Shown: positions 32,600 through 41,649, counted from the first letter of the stretch. The stretch: DNA of 64,000 nucleotides from Trebonia sp963767685 (GCA_963767685.1 CAVYEZ010000005.1:744001-808000), one strand, 5' to 3'. Notes: a model not told the origin generated them from the sequence alone. Program-made: numbers and translations.

Positions 32600-34500
32600 G
32601 CGAGGGAGCGGGAGACACCGTGCGCGGGCTGTCGTTCGACGACCTGGTCGCCGTGGCTGCCCTTGGCGTGTCGCGCAAGGGCTTCGCCGCCCCCGAACTC
32701 GACGGCCCGGCCGCCGGGTACGCGGGGGTGCTTGACGCCGGCGATCCGGCGGCAGCGCTGCTCGACGCGGCGGCGCTGCTGACGGTGGCTGGCCGGGCGG
32801 GGGTGCTGCCGCCGCGGGTTAGCCGCGACGACGGGCAGGACGGGCCCCCGCGCGGTTCAGCCGGGAAGGCGGCCGCGGACGCGGGCCGCGAGCGGGAACT
32901 GTCCGCGCGCGGGGCGCGGCTGCTCGCGCGGCTCGGCGGGCTTAACCGGCCGCGCGGCGGCGCCGGCAAGGGCCAGGCGCTGCTCGGTGACCTGCTCATC
33001 GCGATGCGCCAGGCCGGGTACGTGCTGCCCGCGCCGCTGCTGCCCGACCTGCTCGATACCGCGTCGCGCACGGCCGCGCTGCAGCCGCTCGTCGCGTCCG
33101 TGCTGGGCCCGCGCGGCGTCTGGCTGGCCGGCCACCGAGCCGACTGGCGGGAGGTCGCCGACCTGGGGCCGGCTGTCGCACCTGCCGTCGCACCTGCCGT
33201 CGCGCCCACCGTCGCGCCTACTGTCGCACGGGCCCAGGACGCGTCCGCTGGCTCGCGGGGGGTCGCCGGAGCCGGCGGCGAGGAGGCGGGTGGCGGTTCC
33301 GACGGTGAGGGCGGGCCGGAAGCGTGGCGGGTCGGGCGCCCGGCGGAGCGGCTGGCCTACCTGAGCGGGCTGCGGGAGCTCGATGCCGCGGCCGCGCGCG
33401 AGTTGCTCGCCGCCGGCTGGTCACGAGAGTCCAAGTCGGAGCGGGCGAGTCTCATCGGCGCGCTCGCCCATGGCCTGACGGCCGAGGATGAGGAGTTCCT
33501 TGAGCACGCCCTGGACGACCGGGCGGCGGAGGTGCGTCGGGCCGCCGGACAGCTACTGGCCTGGCTGCCGGGATCGGCGTTCAGCCGGCGCGCGGCGGAC
33601 CGGGCGGCGGCCGTCCTGCGGCTGGAGGGCGGGGGGCCGGAGGCCAGGCTCGTCGCTCGCCTGCCCGATGAGCGGGACCAGGGGGCGGTCAGGGACGGCC
33701 TTGAGCCTAAGTCGCCCACGCACTGGGTCGACGACCGGGCCTGGCGGCTCTCCCAGCTGGTCGCCGGGGTGCCGTTGCCTTACTGGACAGCGCGCTTCGG
33801 GCTGCCACCGGCGCAGATCGTGGCGCTGCCGGTCAAGGATGCCGCCGCCGTCGCGGTGCGGGCCGGCTGGCGGCTCGCCGCGGCCAGGCAGGCGGCTGTC
33901 CGGCAGGCAACCGGGCCGGAAGCGACCGTCCCGCAAGCAACCGCGCGCCAGGCGACCGCGGGGGAAGGCGTCTCCTCCGGCGGCGACCAGGCCGGTGCCG
34001 CCGGCTCACGGGCCGGCGGAGACGTCGCAGAACCGGAGCTTGCCGACTGGGCGTCCGCCCTGCTTGAGGCCGACTTCGGAATCGTGGACTGGCCGCCGTC
34101 GGCGTGGGTCCCCGATGCGGACCTCGCCGGGCTGCTCTCCGCCGACCTGCGGGCGGCGCGAGCCGCGGCCCTGCTCACCGCGGCCAGCTCGGACGCCAGC
34201 CACCCGCGGGCCCAGGCGGCCAGGCTCGAGCTTGCCAGCCACCCGGTGCCCTGGTCCCTCGTGCTCGCCGATGCCGTGCTGCACGTCCTGGCCCGCGAGA
34301 TGCTCCGGCCCAAGCCGACCGTGCTCTTGCAGGCCGTGATCGAGACCGCCGGCCGCGGCATGCCCGCGACCGGGGAGAAGGACTACGCCGCGGCGCTGTC
34401 CAGGCTGGCGGGCTCCATGCCGCAGGGCTGGGTGGCGGAGGTGATCGCCGCCGCCGAGACGATCGCGCTGCGCCGTGCCTTCCTCGCCGAACTCCGCTGA
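32596..34500 (+). CDS. DUF5691 protein with HEAT-like repeats
   Basis: A 634-residue protein that I place in DUF5691 from its position and the conserved middle: RLAYLSGLRELDAAAARELLAAGWSRESKSERASLIGALA, EDEEFLEHALDDRAAEVRRAAGQLLAWLPGSAF, repeats of helix pairs like a HEAT solenoid. This is followed by WRLSQLVAGVPLPYWTARFG. Ala/Thr/Val-rich linkers contain short tandem repeats (VAPAVAPAVAPTVAPTVA near 33172; QATGPEATVPQATARQAT near 33906). A scaffold role is likely. It overlaps the SWIM gene by four bases; a 31-base gap separates it from the ATPase gene. Confidence 0.75.
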   Translation: MSEGAGDTVRGLSFDDLVAVAALGVSRKGFAAPELDGPAAGYAGVLDAGDPAAALLDAAALLTVAGRAGVLPPRVSRDDGQDGPPRGSAGKAAADAGRERELSARGARLLARLGGLNRPRGGAGKGQALLGDLLIAMRQAGYVLPAPLLPDLLDTASRTAALQPLVASVLGPRGVWLAGHRADWREVADLGPAVAPAVAPAVAPTVAPTVARAQDASAGSRGVAGAGGEEAGGGSDGEGGPEAWRVGRPAERLAYLSGLRELDAAAARELLAAGWSRESKSERASLIGALAHGLTAEDEEFLEHALDDRAAEVRRAAGQLLAWLPGSAFSRRAADRAAAVLRLEGGGPEARLVARLPDERDQGAVRDGLEPKSPTHWVDDRAWRLSQLVAGVPLPYWTARFGLPPAQIVALPVKDAAAVAVRAGWRLAAARQAAVRQATGPEATVPQATARQATAGEGVSSGGDQAGAAGSRAGGDVAEPELADWASALLEADFGIVDWPPSAWVPDADLAGLLSADLRAARAAALLTAASSDASHPRAQAARLELASHPVPWSLVLADAVLHVLAREMLRPKPTVLLQAVIETAGRGMPATGEKDYAAALSRLAGSMPQGWVAEVIAAAETIALRRAFLAELR

Positions 34501-34531
34501 CCGCAAGAACCGCCGACTTAAGGAGAAGACG

Positions 34532-35644
34532 TTGACTCCCATCGCCGAGGCCGGACCCGCTGCGGCCGGGCTGCTGCGGCCGCATGCCGAGCAGGTGTTC
34601 GCCGCTGAGCTCGCCGCGATCGCGGCGGGCGACGACCACCCGCGGCCGCCGTCGTGGCGGCTGTCGCCGCGCGCGGTCGTGACCTACCTGCTCGGCGGCG
34701 AGCTTCCCGACGGGACGGCGATCACGCCGAAGTACGTCGGGCCGCGGCGGCTCATCGAGGTCGCGGTCGCGACGCTGGCCACCGACCGGGCGCTGCTGCT
34801 GCTCGGCGTGCCTGGCACCGCCAAGACCTGGGTGTCCGAGCACCTCGCCGCCGCCGTCTCCGGAGACTCGACGCTGCTGGTGCAGGGCACCTCGGGGACC
34901 GCGGAAGAGGCGATCAGATACGGCTGGAACTACGCCAGGCTGCTGGCCGAGGGACCGTCCCGTGCGGCCCTCGTCCCCTCGCCGGTGCTGACCGCGATGG
35001 CCGAGGGCCGGATCGCCCGGGTCGAGGAGCTGACCCGCATCCCCTCGGACGTGCAGGACGCGCTGATCACGATCCTCTCGGAGAAGTCGCTGCCCGTTCC
35101 CGAGCTTGGCATCGAGGTCCAGGCGGTCAAGGGGTTCTCCGTGATCGCCACCGCCAACGACCGGGACCGCGGCGTCAACGACCTGTCGTCGGCGCTGCGC
35201 CGCCGGTTCAACACCGTCGTGCTGCCGCTGCCCGCGAGCGAGGACGAGGAGGTGGACATCGTCACCCGCCGCGTCGCGCAACTCGGGCACTCCCTTGAGC
35301 TGCCGCCGGTGCCGTCGGCGGCGGAGGAGATCCGGCGGGTCGTGACCGTGTTCCGCGAGCTGCGCTCCGGGGTGACGGCGGACCAGCGGACCCGGCTGAA
35401 GTCGCCGACCGGCACGCTGTCCCCGGCCGAGGCGATCTCGGTGGTGACCAGCGGGATCGTGCTCGCGGCGCACTTCGGCGACGGGGTGCTGCGCGCCGCC
35501 GACATCGCCGCGGGGATCACCGGCGCGGTCGTGAAGGACCCGGTCGCGGACGCCGGCGTCTGGACCGAGTACCTGGAAGCCGTCGTGCGCGAGCGTCCCG
35601 GCTGGGCGGACTTCTACCGCGCCTGCCGCGAGGTCGCGCCATGA
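34532..35644 (+). CDS. MoxR-type AAA+ ATPase
   Basis: A 370-residue AAA+ ATPase of the MoxR group, which act with VWA-domain proteins as chaperones for assembling or activating protein complexes. Walker A is GVPGTAKTW (about 92-99). The Walker B position reads ARVEELTRI, so the first acid is lost while the catalytic Glu remains. Sensor 1 is VIATANDRDRGV and the arginine finger region is SALRRRFNTVVLPLP. TTG 34532 has AAGGAG seven bases upstream, so it is the likely start. Its stop overlaps the DUF5682 ATG (35641-35644). Motor of the five-gene system. Confidence 0.92.
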   Translation: MTPIAEAGPAAAGLLRPHAEQVFAAELAAIAAGDDHPRPPSWRLSPRAVVTYLLGGELPDGTAITPKYVGPRRLIEVAVATLATDRALLLLGVPGTAKTWVSEHLAAAVSGDSTLLVQGTSGTAEEAIRYGWNYARLLAEGPSRAALVPSPVLTAMAEGRIARVEELTRIPSDVQDALITILSEKSLPVPELGIEVQAVKGFSVIATANDRDRGVNDLSSALRRRFNTVVLPLPASEDEEVDIVTRRVAQLGHSLELPPVPSAAEEIRRVVTVFRELRSGVTADQRTRLKSPTGTLSPAEAISVVTSGIVLAAHFGDGVLRAADIAAGITGAVVKDPVADAGVWTEYLEAVVRERPGWADFYRACREVAP

Positions 35645-38256
35645 CCTCGCCCCCTAACCGGGTTCTCCTGCTCGGGGTCCGGCATCACGGGCCCGGGTCG
35701 GCGCGGTCGGTGGTCGCCGAGCTGGACCGGGTGAAACCCTCGGTCGTGCTGATCGAGGGGCCGACCGACGCCGACCCGCTGCTCGCGCTCGCCGCCTCGC
35801 CTGGCATGTCGCCGCCGGTGGCGCTGCTCGGCTACGCGCCGGACGAGCCGCGGGTGTCGGCGTTCTGGCCGTACGCCGAGTTCTCCCCGGAGTGGCAGGC
35901 GCTGCTGTGGGCGGCGCGGGCCGCGGTTCCCGTGCGGTTCTGCGACCTGCCCGCCGGAGCGGTGCTGGCGCGGGCGGAGCCCTCGGAAGGAACAGCGCAG
36001 GAGCCGGAGCGGGAGGCGGAACCCGGCGGGCCGGCCGACGGCGAGAGCGAGCCCGCGCCGGACAGCGGGGCGGCCAACGGCGGCGAGGGCCAGCCCGCCA
36101 CCGAGGATGAGGGGGCCGGAGAGGCGGAGGCACGCAGCCGCTCGGGACCTCGCACTGGTGTTGACTTCGCGGCGGACCCGATCGGGGCGATGGCGGCCGC
36201 GGCCGGGTACGACGACCCCGAGCGCTGGTGGGAGGACCTGGTCGAGGGGCGGACCGACGGCTCATCCCCGTTCCCGGCGCTCACCGAGGCGATGGCGGAG
36301 CTGCGGGCCGGATCGCCCGAGGCGGCGGCCCATGAGCGGCGGCGCGAGGCGCACATGCGGCAGGTGCTGCGGGCCGCGCTGAAGGAGACCGGCGGCGTGG
36401 TCGCGGTGGTCTGCGGGGCGTGGCACGCGCCCGCGCTCGCCTGGCCGCTGCCGCCCGCGGCGGCGGACACGGCGCTGCTGCGCGGGCTGCCGAAGCGGAA
36501 GGCCGCGCTCGCCTGGGTGCCGTGGACGCACTCGCGGCTCGCGACGGCCTCGGGGTACGGAGCGGGGATCACCTCGCCCGGCTGGTACCACCACCTGTTC
36601 GCGACGCCGGCGCAGACCGTGGAGCGGTGGCTGACGCGGGTCGCCGGGACGCTGCGGGAACGCGACCTGCCCGTCTCGTCGGCGCACGTCATCGAGGCGG
36701 TGCGGCTGGCGTCCGCGCTCGCGGGGCTGCGCGGGCGGCCCGCCGCCGGGCTCGCGGAGGTCAGCGAGGCGACCCTCGCCGTGCTGTGCGAGGGCGACCA
36801 GGTGGTCGCCGGGTACGTGACCAGGAACCTGGTCGTGGGCGAACTGCTCGGCACCGTGCCCGAGGACGCGCCGCCGGTGCCGCTCGACGCGGACCTGCGG
36901 GCGCGCGCGCGGGCGCTGAAGCTGAAGATCTCGCCGCTGGCGGTCACGCTCGACCTGGACCTGCGCCGGGAGCTCGACCGCCGCCGGTCGGAGTTCCTGC
37001 ACCGGCTGGACGCGCTCGGCATCGGCTTCGGGCTGGTGACCGAGTCAACCGTGCGGGCCACGGGGACGTTCAGGGAGACCTGGACGGTGCGGTGGCAGCC
37101 GACGCTGTCCGTAGCCGTGATCGACGCGGCCGTCTGGGGGAACACGGTCGCCCAGGCGTGCGCCGCGCGGCTCGTCGACCTGGCGGCGTCGGCCTCGTCG
37201 CTGCCCGAGGTGACCGAGGCGGTCTCCGCCGTGCTGCTCACCGGGCTGTCGGCCACCGCGCTCGGGCCCGTGCTGCGCGCGCTTGACGCGGTCGCGGCGC
37301 TCGATGAGGACGTGACCTCGCTGATGACGGCCGTCCCGGCGCTGGTGCGGGCCATCAGGTACGGAACCGTGCGGGGCACGCCGTCCGGTTCGCTTTCCGC
37401 GGTCGTGGACGCGCTGGTGATCAGGATCTGCGCCGCGCTGCCGGGCAGCGTCGGCGGGCTCGCGGACGACGCGGCGGCGCGGCTGCGGGAGGCGATGGAC
37501 GGCCTGCACGCGGCGCTCGGGGTGTACGGGACGGCGCCCCCGGGGGCCGGGCCCGGGTCACGGGAGCGGTGGATCGACGCGCTCGGCGGCCTCGCCGGGC
37601 GGCGCGACGTGCACGGGCTCGTGGCCGGGCGGGTGACGCGGATGCTCGCCGACGCCGGCGCGCTCACCTGGGCCGAGGCGGCCACGCGGTTCCAGGCGGC
37701 GCTGTCGGTCGGGGTGCCGCCCGGGGCGAAGGCGGCCTGGGCAGAGGGGTTCCTCGGCTCGCCCGCCGATCGCGGCGGCCCAGGAGGCGGCGGATCCGGC
37801 GGCGGGCTGCTGCTCGTGCACGACGCCGACCTGCTCGGCGTGCTTGACCAGTGGGTGGCGTCGCTCGGCGCGCAGGACTTCGTCGAGGTGCTGCCGCTGC
37901 TGCGGCGGACGTTCGGCGGGTTCGCCGAGCCGGAGCGGGCGGCGATCGGGCGGGCCGCGCGAGCGCTCGGCGCGCCGGGCGGACCGGGCGGATCGGGCAG
38001 GGGCGGCAGGCAAGGGCCCGGGCGGGCGGGTGACGGCGGCGTCGACCCGGCGCGGGCGGCGGGGGTGCTGCGCACGGTCGCGGTCATCCTCGGCGCCGAC
38101 GCGGTGGCGGCGGACGGTCTTGGCGGCGCGGGCGGCGTAGACAGCGCGGGCGGCGCGGGCGGCGCGGACGGCGCGGGCGGCGCGGACGGCGCGGACGGCG
38201 CGGGCGCGGCGCGGGCCGCGGCGGGCGCCGGCCGCGCGACGGGAGCGGGGCAGTGA
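35641..38256 (+). CDS. DUF5682 protein, TraB/TIKI-like motifs
   Basis: An 871-residue protein. The N-terminus has LLLGVRHHGPGSARSVV (two adjacent His) and VVLIEGPTDADPLL (Glu), and around residue 255 VVAVVCGAWHAPALAW. This spacing recalls the TraB/TIKI/EreA-like superfamily, whose members use such His and Glu residues as metal-dependent hydrolases; the assignment is my inference. A long acidic linker (about 115-175) interrupts the fold, and the last 50 residues are Gly/Ala/Asp repeats. The middle part is helical. It overlaps both neighbours by four bases. It could be the enzymatic effector of the operon. Confidence 0.78.
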   Translation: MTSPPNRVLLLGVRHHGPGSARSVVAELDRVKPSVVLIEGPTDADPLLALAASPGMSPPVALLGYAPDEPRVSAFWPYAEFSPEWQALLWAARAAVPVRFCDLPAGAVLARAEPSEGTAQEPEREAEPGGPADGESEPAPDSGAANGGEGQPATEDEGAGEAEARSRSGPRTGVDFAADPIGAMAAAAGYDDPERWWEDLVEGRTDGSSPFPALTEAMAELRAGSPEAAAHERRREAHMRQVLRAALKETGGVVAVVCGAWHAPALAWPLPPAAADTALLRGLPKRKAALAWVPWTHSRLATASGYGAGITSPGWYHHLFATPAQTVERWLTRVAGTLRERDLPVSSAHVIEAVRLASALAGLRGRPAAGLAEVSEATLAVLCEGDQVVAGYVTRNLVVGELLGTVPEDAPPVPLDADLRARARALKLKISPLAVTLDLDLRRELDRRRSEFLHRLDALGIGFGLVTESTVRATGTFRETWTVRWQPTLSVAVIDAAVWGNTVAQACAARLVDLAASASSLPEVTEAVSAVLLTGLSATALGPVLRALDAVAALDEDVTSLMTAVPALVRAIRYGTVRGTPSGSLSAVVDALVIRICAALPGSVGGLADDAAARLREAMDGLHAALGVYGTAPPGAGPGSRERWIDALGGLAGRRDVHGLVAGRVTRMLADAGALTWAEAATRFQAALSVGVPPGAKAAWAEGFLGSPADRGGPGGGGSGGGLLLVHDADLLGVLDQWVASLGAQDFVEVLPLLRRTFGGFAEPERAAIGRAARALGAPGGPGGSGRGGRQGPGRAGDGGVDPARAAGVLRTVAVILGADAVAADGLGGAGGVDSAGGAGGADGAGGADGADGAGAARAAAGAGRATGAGQ

Positions 38257-39506
38257 CCGGGAACGCCGAGGACGAGGGGGGCAGGGACGAGGGGCGGGCG
38301 AGCGAGCAGGAGCGGCGGCGGCGCTGGCGGCTGCTGCTCGGCTCCGCCGCCGCCCCGGCGCTTGGCCCCGGGTCGCTGAGCGGGGACGACGCCGCGATCG
38401 ACGGCGCGCTCGGCGCGCTGTACGACGAGGACGGCGGGTCCGGCCCCGCGGGCGCGGCGAGCGGCGGCGCGGGCCGCGCGGGCGGTCGGCCAACGTCGCG
38501 GGCGGGCGGGCTCGGGGGGTCTGCGCCGCGCGTCGCGCGGTGGCTCGGCGACATCCGCCAGTACTTCCCTTCCACCGTCGTGCAGGTGATGCAGCGGGAC
38601 GCCATCGAGCGGCTTGACCTGCGCCAGCTCCTGTTCGAGAAGGAGATGCTCGAGACCGTGCAGCCGGACGTGCACCTGGTCGGCACGCTGCTCTCGCTCC
38701 GCTCGCTCATGCCGGAGACCACCAAGGCGACCGCGCGGGCCGTCGTGGCGAAGGTGGTCGCCGAGATCGAGCGGCGGATCGCCGACCGGACCCGGTCGGC
38801 CGTGACCGGGGCGCTGAACCGGGCGGCGCGGGTCAGCCGGCCCAGGCACCGGGACATCGACTGGAACCGGACGATCGCCGCGAACCTCGCCAGGTACGTG
38901 CCGTCGCACCGCACCGTGATCCCCGAGCGGCTCATCGGCTACGGCCGCAGGCAGCACGTCGCGGCCCGCGACATCGTGCTCGCGATCGACCAGTCGGGGT
39001 CGATGGCATCCTCGGTGGTGTACGCGTCGGTGTTCGGCGCGGTGCTCGCGTCGCTCAGGTCGCTGCGCACGTCGGTGGTGGCGTTCGACACATCCGTCGC
39101 CGACCTGTCCGCGCTGCTCACCGACCCGGTTGACGTGCTGTTCGGCACCCAGCTCGGCGGCGGCACTGACATCAACCGGGCCGTCGCCTACTGCGAGACG
39201 CTGATCACCCGGCCGCGGGACACCATCCTGCTGCTCATCTCCGACCTTTACGAGGGCGGCGACGTGACGGCGATGCGGGCCCGGCTGAGCGCGCTGCACG
39301 CCGCGGGCGTCCGCGTCGTGGCGCTGCTCGCGCTGTCGGATGACGGCGCCGCCGCCTACGACCAGGGGAACGCCGCCTACCTGGCCGCCGCCGGGATCCC
39401 GGCGTTCGCCTGCAGCCCCGACGCCTTCCCCGACCTGCTCGCGGTCGCGATCGAGGGCGGTGACGTGGCCGCGTGGGCGCACCGGGAGGACCTGGCGGGT
39501 CGGTGA
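38253..39506 (+). CDS. VWA domain protein (MoxR partner)
   Basis: A 417-residue protein with a von Willebrand A domain in the C-terminal half. The metal-ion-dependent adhesion site is complete: DQSGSMASSV (DxSxS), the threonine in LGGGTDINRAV and the Asp in LLLISDLYEGGD. The N-terminal half is helical (RRWRLLLGSAAAPALGP, RWLGDIRQYFPSTVVQVMQRDAIERL), with a Gly/Ala linker at about 55-90. Such CoxE-like VWA proteins bind MoxR ATPases and the client protein. The start GTG 38253 overlaps the stop of DUF5682 (GTGA). It ends the operon. Confidence 0.9.
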   Translation: MTGNAEDEGGRDEGRASEQERRRRWRLLLGSAAAPALGPGSLSGDDAAIDGALGALYDEDGGSGPAGAASGGAGRAGGRPTSRAGGLGGSAPRVARWLGDIRQYFPSTVVQVMQRDAIERLDLRQLLFEKEMLETVQPDVHLVGTLLSLRSLMPETTKATARAVVAKVVAEIERRIADRTRSAVTGALNRAARVSRPRHRDIDWNRTIAANLARYVPSHRTVIPERLIGYGRRQHVAARDIVLAIDQSGSMASSVVYASVFGAVLASLRSLRTSVVAFDTSVADLSALLTDPVDVLFGTQLGGGTDINRAVAYCETLITRPRDTILLLISDLYEGGDVTAMRARLSALHAAGVRVVALLALSDDGAAAYDQGNAAYLAAAGIPAFACSPDAFPDLLAVAIEGGDVAAWAHREDLAGR

Positions 39507-39596
39507 CGGGGTTCCTCACACGGGGAGGCGGAGCGCCGTGAGGGGGATGTTGCGCCGACGTTGCGCAGGGACAGCCGGCGGGAAACGACGGCTGCT

Positions 39597-39602
39597 TAGC
39601 GT
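39597..39602 (+). promoter_or_regulatory. -10 element TAGCGT of the globin gene
   Basis: TAGCGT, seven bases before ATG 39610, no ribosome-binding site; leaderless pattern. Confidence 0.5.
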
Positions 39603-39609
39603 CGGGCCC

Positions 39610-39984
39610 ATGAGCATCTACGACAGCATCGGCGGCGCGGCCGCTGTCCGCGCCGCCGTCGACGACTTCTACGACCGGGTACTCGCCGATTCCGAGCTCG
39701 CGCCGTCCTTCGACGGCACGGACCTGCGTCGGCTCAAGGCCCACCAGCGGTCGTTCATCGCCGCCGCGATCGGCGGCCCGGAGGTATTCGCGGGCCGCGA
39801 CATGGCGTCCGCGCACGCCGGCCTCGGCGTCACCGACGCGCAGTTCGACGCCGTGGTCGCGCACCTGGTCGACACCCTGACCGGACTGGGTGTCCCGCAG
39901 GACGTCATCGGCCAGATCGGCGCGGCGCTCACACCGCTGCGCGCGTCGATCGTCGCCGCGCCTGCCGCGCGCGCGGCAGGCTGA
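39610..39984 (+). CDS. glbN: Group 1 truncated haemoglobin
   Basis: A 124-residue truncated globin of group 1: SIYDSIGGAAAVRAAVDDFYDRVLADSELAPSF, with Tyr in the B10-like FYDRV position, LKAHQRSFIAAAIGGP, and the proximal haem-ligating His in RDMASAHAGLGVTDAQFDAVVAHL. Such proteins bind O2 and detoxify nitric oxide in related actinobacteria. ATG 39610 follows a leaderless -10. A 22-base perfect palindrome covers its last codons. Not linked to neighbouring genes by overlap. Confidence 0.93.
   Translation: MSIYDSIGGAAAVRAAVDDFYDRVLADSELAPSFDGTDLRRLKAHQRSFIAAAIGGPEVFAGRDMASAHAGLGVTDAQFDAVVAHLVDTLTGLGVPQDVIGQIGAALTPLRASIVAAPAARAAG
39960..39981. terminator. 22-base palindrome over the globin 3' end
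   Basis: A self-complementary sequence starting GCCTGCCGCGC, ending one base before the stop codon TGA (39982-39984). It can form an 11-base-pair hairpin in the mRNA and probably acts as a terminator or stabiliser. Confidence 0.45.
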
Positions 39985-40057
39985 GCGCGGCCTACGGGCC
40001 GCCGAGCGGGCCCAGCTACGGCCGGCGGGGACCCCCGGGACGGGTACCGCGCCGTGC

Positions 40058-40063
40058 TAGCGT
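40058..40063 (+). promoter_or_regulatory. -10 element TAGCGT of the patatin-like gene
   Basis: TAGCGT, seven bases before ATG 40071; leaderless pattern. Confidence 0.5.
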
Positions 40064-40070
40064 ACGGCCT

Positions 40071-40913
40071 ATGACGAACGGGCATGCCCTGGTGCTTGGC
40101 GGCGGCGGGGTCGCCGGGATCGCGTGGATGACCGGCCTGCTCGCCGGGCTCGCCGAGAGCGGGCAGGACGTGACCGGCGCGGACGTGGTCATCGGGACCT
40201 CGGCGGGCGCGAACGTGGCGGCGCAGATCGGCAGCGGGCTGTCCCTTGAGGCGCTGCTCGCTCGCCAGGTCGAGCCGGCGCTGCAGTCACGCGAGCTGAT
40301 GGCGGTCATCGACTGGGACAAGTTCGCCGCGGACCTCCAGCCGTACATGGCGGGGGCGAGCACGCCGGCCGAGCAGCTCCGCAACTTCGGGCGGTTCGCG
40401 CTTGACGCCGACACGGTGCCCGAGCCGGAGCGAATCGCGGTGATCGAGTCGCGGCTCCCGTCGCGGGACTGGCCGGTCCGGCCGACGCGGCTGACCGCGG
40501 TCGACTGCGTCTCCGGGGAGCTGACGGTCTTCGACGCGGCGTCCGGCGTCAGCCTGGTCGACGCCGTGGCCGCCAGCTCGGCCGTGCCCGGCATCTGGCC
40601 GCCGGTCACCATCGAGGGCCGCCGGTACATGGACGGCGGCGTCAGGTCCGCGGACAACGCCGACCTCGCCGCGGGCGCCGAGCGGATCGTCGTGGTCTCG
40701 CCGCTGGGCCTGGACTCGCCGCTGCCGACGCCGATGCCGCTGCGGGAGGTCCTGGCCGGCCTCAAGGACGGCGGCGCGAACGTGACCCTGATCTCGCCCG
40801 ACGAGGCGTCGCTCGCCGCGATCGGTACCAACGCGCTCGACCCGGCGACCCGGGTGCCAGCCGCCGCGGCGGGGCGCGCGCAGGGCCGGGCGGGGCTGCC
40901 GCCGGCCTTCTGA
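40071..40913 (+). CDS. Patatin-like phospholipase
   Basis: A 280-residue patatin-family serine hydrolase. Oxyanion-hole glycines LVLGGGGVAGIAWMTG (about residues 8-15), nucleophile elbow VIGTSAGANVAAQ (Ser in GTSAG, about 44) and the dyad Asp in RYMDGGVRSADNADLA (DGG, about 185) are all present. It would release fatty acids from lipids; no signal peptide, so intracellular or membrane-surface action. It stands alone with its own leaderless promoter. The specific lipid is not known. Confidence 0.9.
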   Translation: MTNGHALVLGGGGVAGIAWMTGLLAGLAESGQDVTGADVVIGTSAGANVAAQIGSGLSLEALLARQVEPALQSRELMAVIDWDKFAADLQPYMAGASTPAEQLRNFGRFALDADTVPEPERIAVIESRLPSRDWPVRPTRLTAVDCVSGELTVFDAASGVSLVDAVAASSAVPGIWPPVTIEGRRYMDGGVRSADNADLAAGAERIVVVSPLGLDSPLPTPMPLREVLAGLKDGGANVTLISPDEASLAAIGTNALDPATRVPAAAAGRAQGRAGLPPAF

Positions 40914-40924
40914 CCGGGTCCGCG

Positions 40925-41027
40925 TACTGCCCGTGGCCCCGTCGATCCGCTCGCGCAGCAGGTCGGCATGGCCGTTGTGCCTGGCGTACTCCTCGATCAT
41001 GAGCAGGTAGACCCAGCGCACGCTCAT
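40925..41027 (-). pseudogene. C-terminal remnant of a DinB/DUF664 protein
   Basis: On the minus strand, MSVRWVYLLMIEEYARHNGH and ADLLRERIDGATG match the last 33 residues of DUF664 (DinB-like, mycothiol-transferase-related) proteins. The upstream three quarters of the gene are absent and the frame then runs on into the antisense of the patatin gene. A deletion remnant, not expected to be functional. Confidence 0.7.
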
Positions 41028-41091
41028 GTTGACCTTCCGGCGGCCGTGACCGGGCTCTCTTAGCCTCGGGCGGCCGGCCGCGCGGCCGGCG

Positions 41092-41649
41092 TCACAACCG
41101 GGCCAGGGTCGCCTCGTCCGGTTCGCCGCCGAAGTGCTTCGCGAGCACCGAGCGGAAGACGTCCTGGCCGGCCTCGCCTGCCCGCAAGTCGCCCGCGCGG
41201 GCCTCGGCGGCGCCGTCGGCCGGGGTGTCGGCGGCCGGGGTGTCGGCGGCCGCGAACAGCGTCATCGACGAGCGGAGCTTCACGGCGTCCACCGGGCCGA
41301 AAATCCGCTCCGCAGACCGGCCCTCGGTGTCGGCGACGATGCGGGCGCACTCGCGCAGCCGCGGACCGAGCACGGGGTGGGCGAGGTAAGCGCGCGCCTC
41401 GGCGACCGCGGAGATCGCGAACTCGCGGGCCATCGCGCTCCGGCCGAGGCCCGCGACCTGCGGGAACACAAACCACATCCAGTGGCTGACCTTGGCGCCA
41501 GCGCGCAGTTCGGCGACGGCCCGGTCGTAGGTGCCGCCCTGGTCCTGCGCCGCCACGAAGCGCTCGAGCCGGTAAGGGTCAACGCCTGGGCTTCGCTGAT
41601 TGACATCCTCCCCGCCGTGAACGGCCGGGATTCCTCCTGCGCGGCTCAT
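41092..41649 (-). CDS. DUF1810 protein, start replaced by IS605 insertion
   Basis: A 185-residue frame. Residues 18-185 are a DUF1810 protein: DPYRLERFVAAQDQGGTYDRAVAELRAG, KVSHWMWFVFPQVAGLGRS, AYLAHPVLGPRLRECA, LRSSMTLFAAA. The first 17 residues (MSRAGGIPAVHGGEDVN) are encoded by the right end of IS copy 2. Taking the IS out restores ATG ACT CAG CGA AGC, i.e. MTQRSPGVDPYRLERF, the expected family N-terminus. A small tandem repeat (AADTPAADTPADG) lies near the C-terminus. DUF1810 proteins are calpastatin-like of unknown function. Expression now depends on re-initiation behind tnpB. Confidence 0.85.
   Translation of the reverse strand: MSRAGGIPAVHGGEDVNQRSPGVDPYRLERFVAAQDQGGTYDRAVAELRAGAKVSHWMWFVFPQVAGLGRSAMAREFAISAVAEARAYLAHPVLGPRLRECARIVADTEGRSAERIFGPVDAVKLRSSMTLFAAADTPAADTPADGAAEARAGDLRAGEAGQDVFRSVLAKHFGGEPDEATLARL

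Noticed and set aside
35832..39482. 1216-codon minus-strand open frame opposite DUF5682 and VWA genes
   Set aside because: Serine/proline/alanine low-complexity shadow of the real coding strand; no ribosome-binding site or domain.
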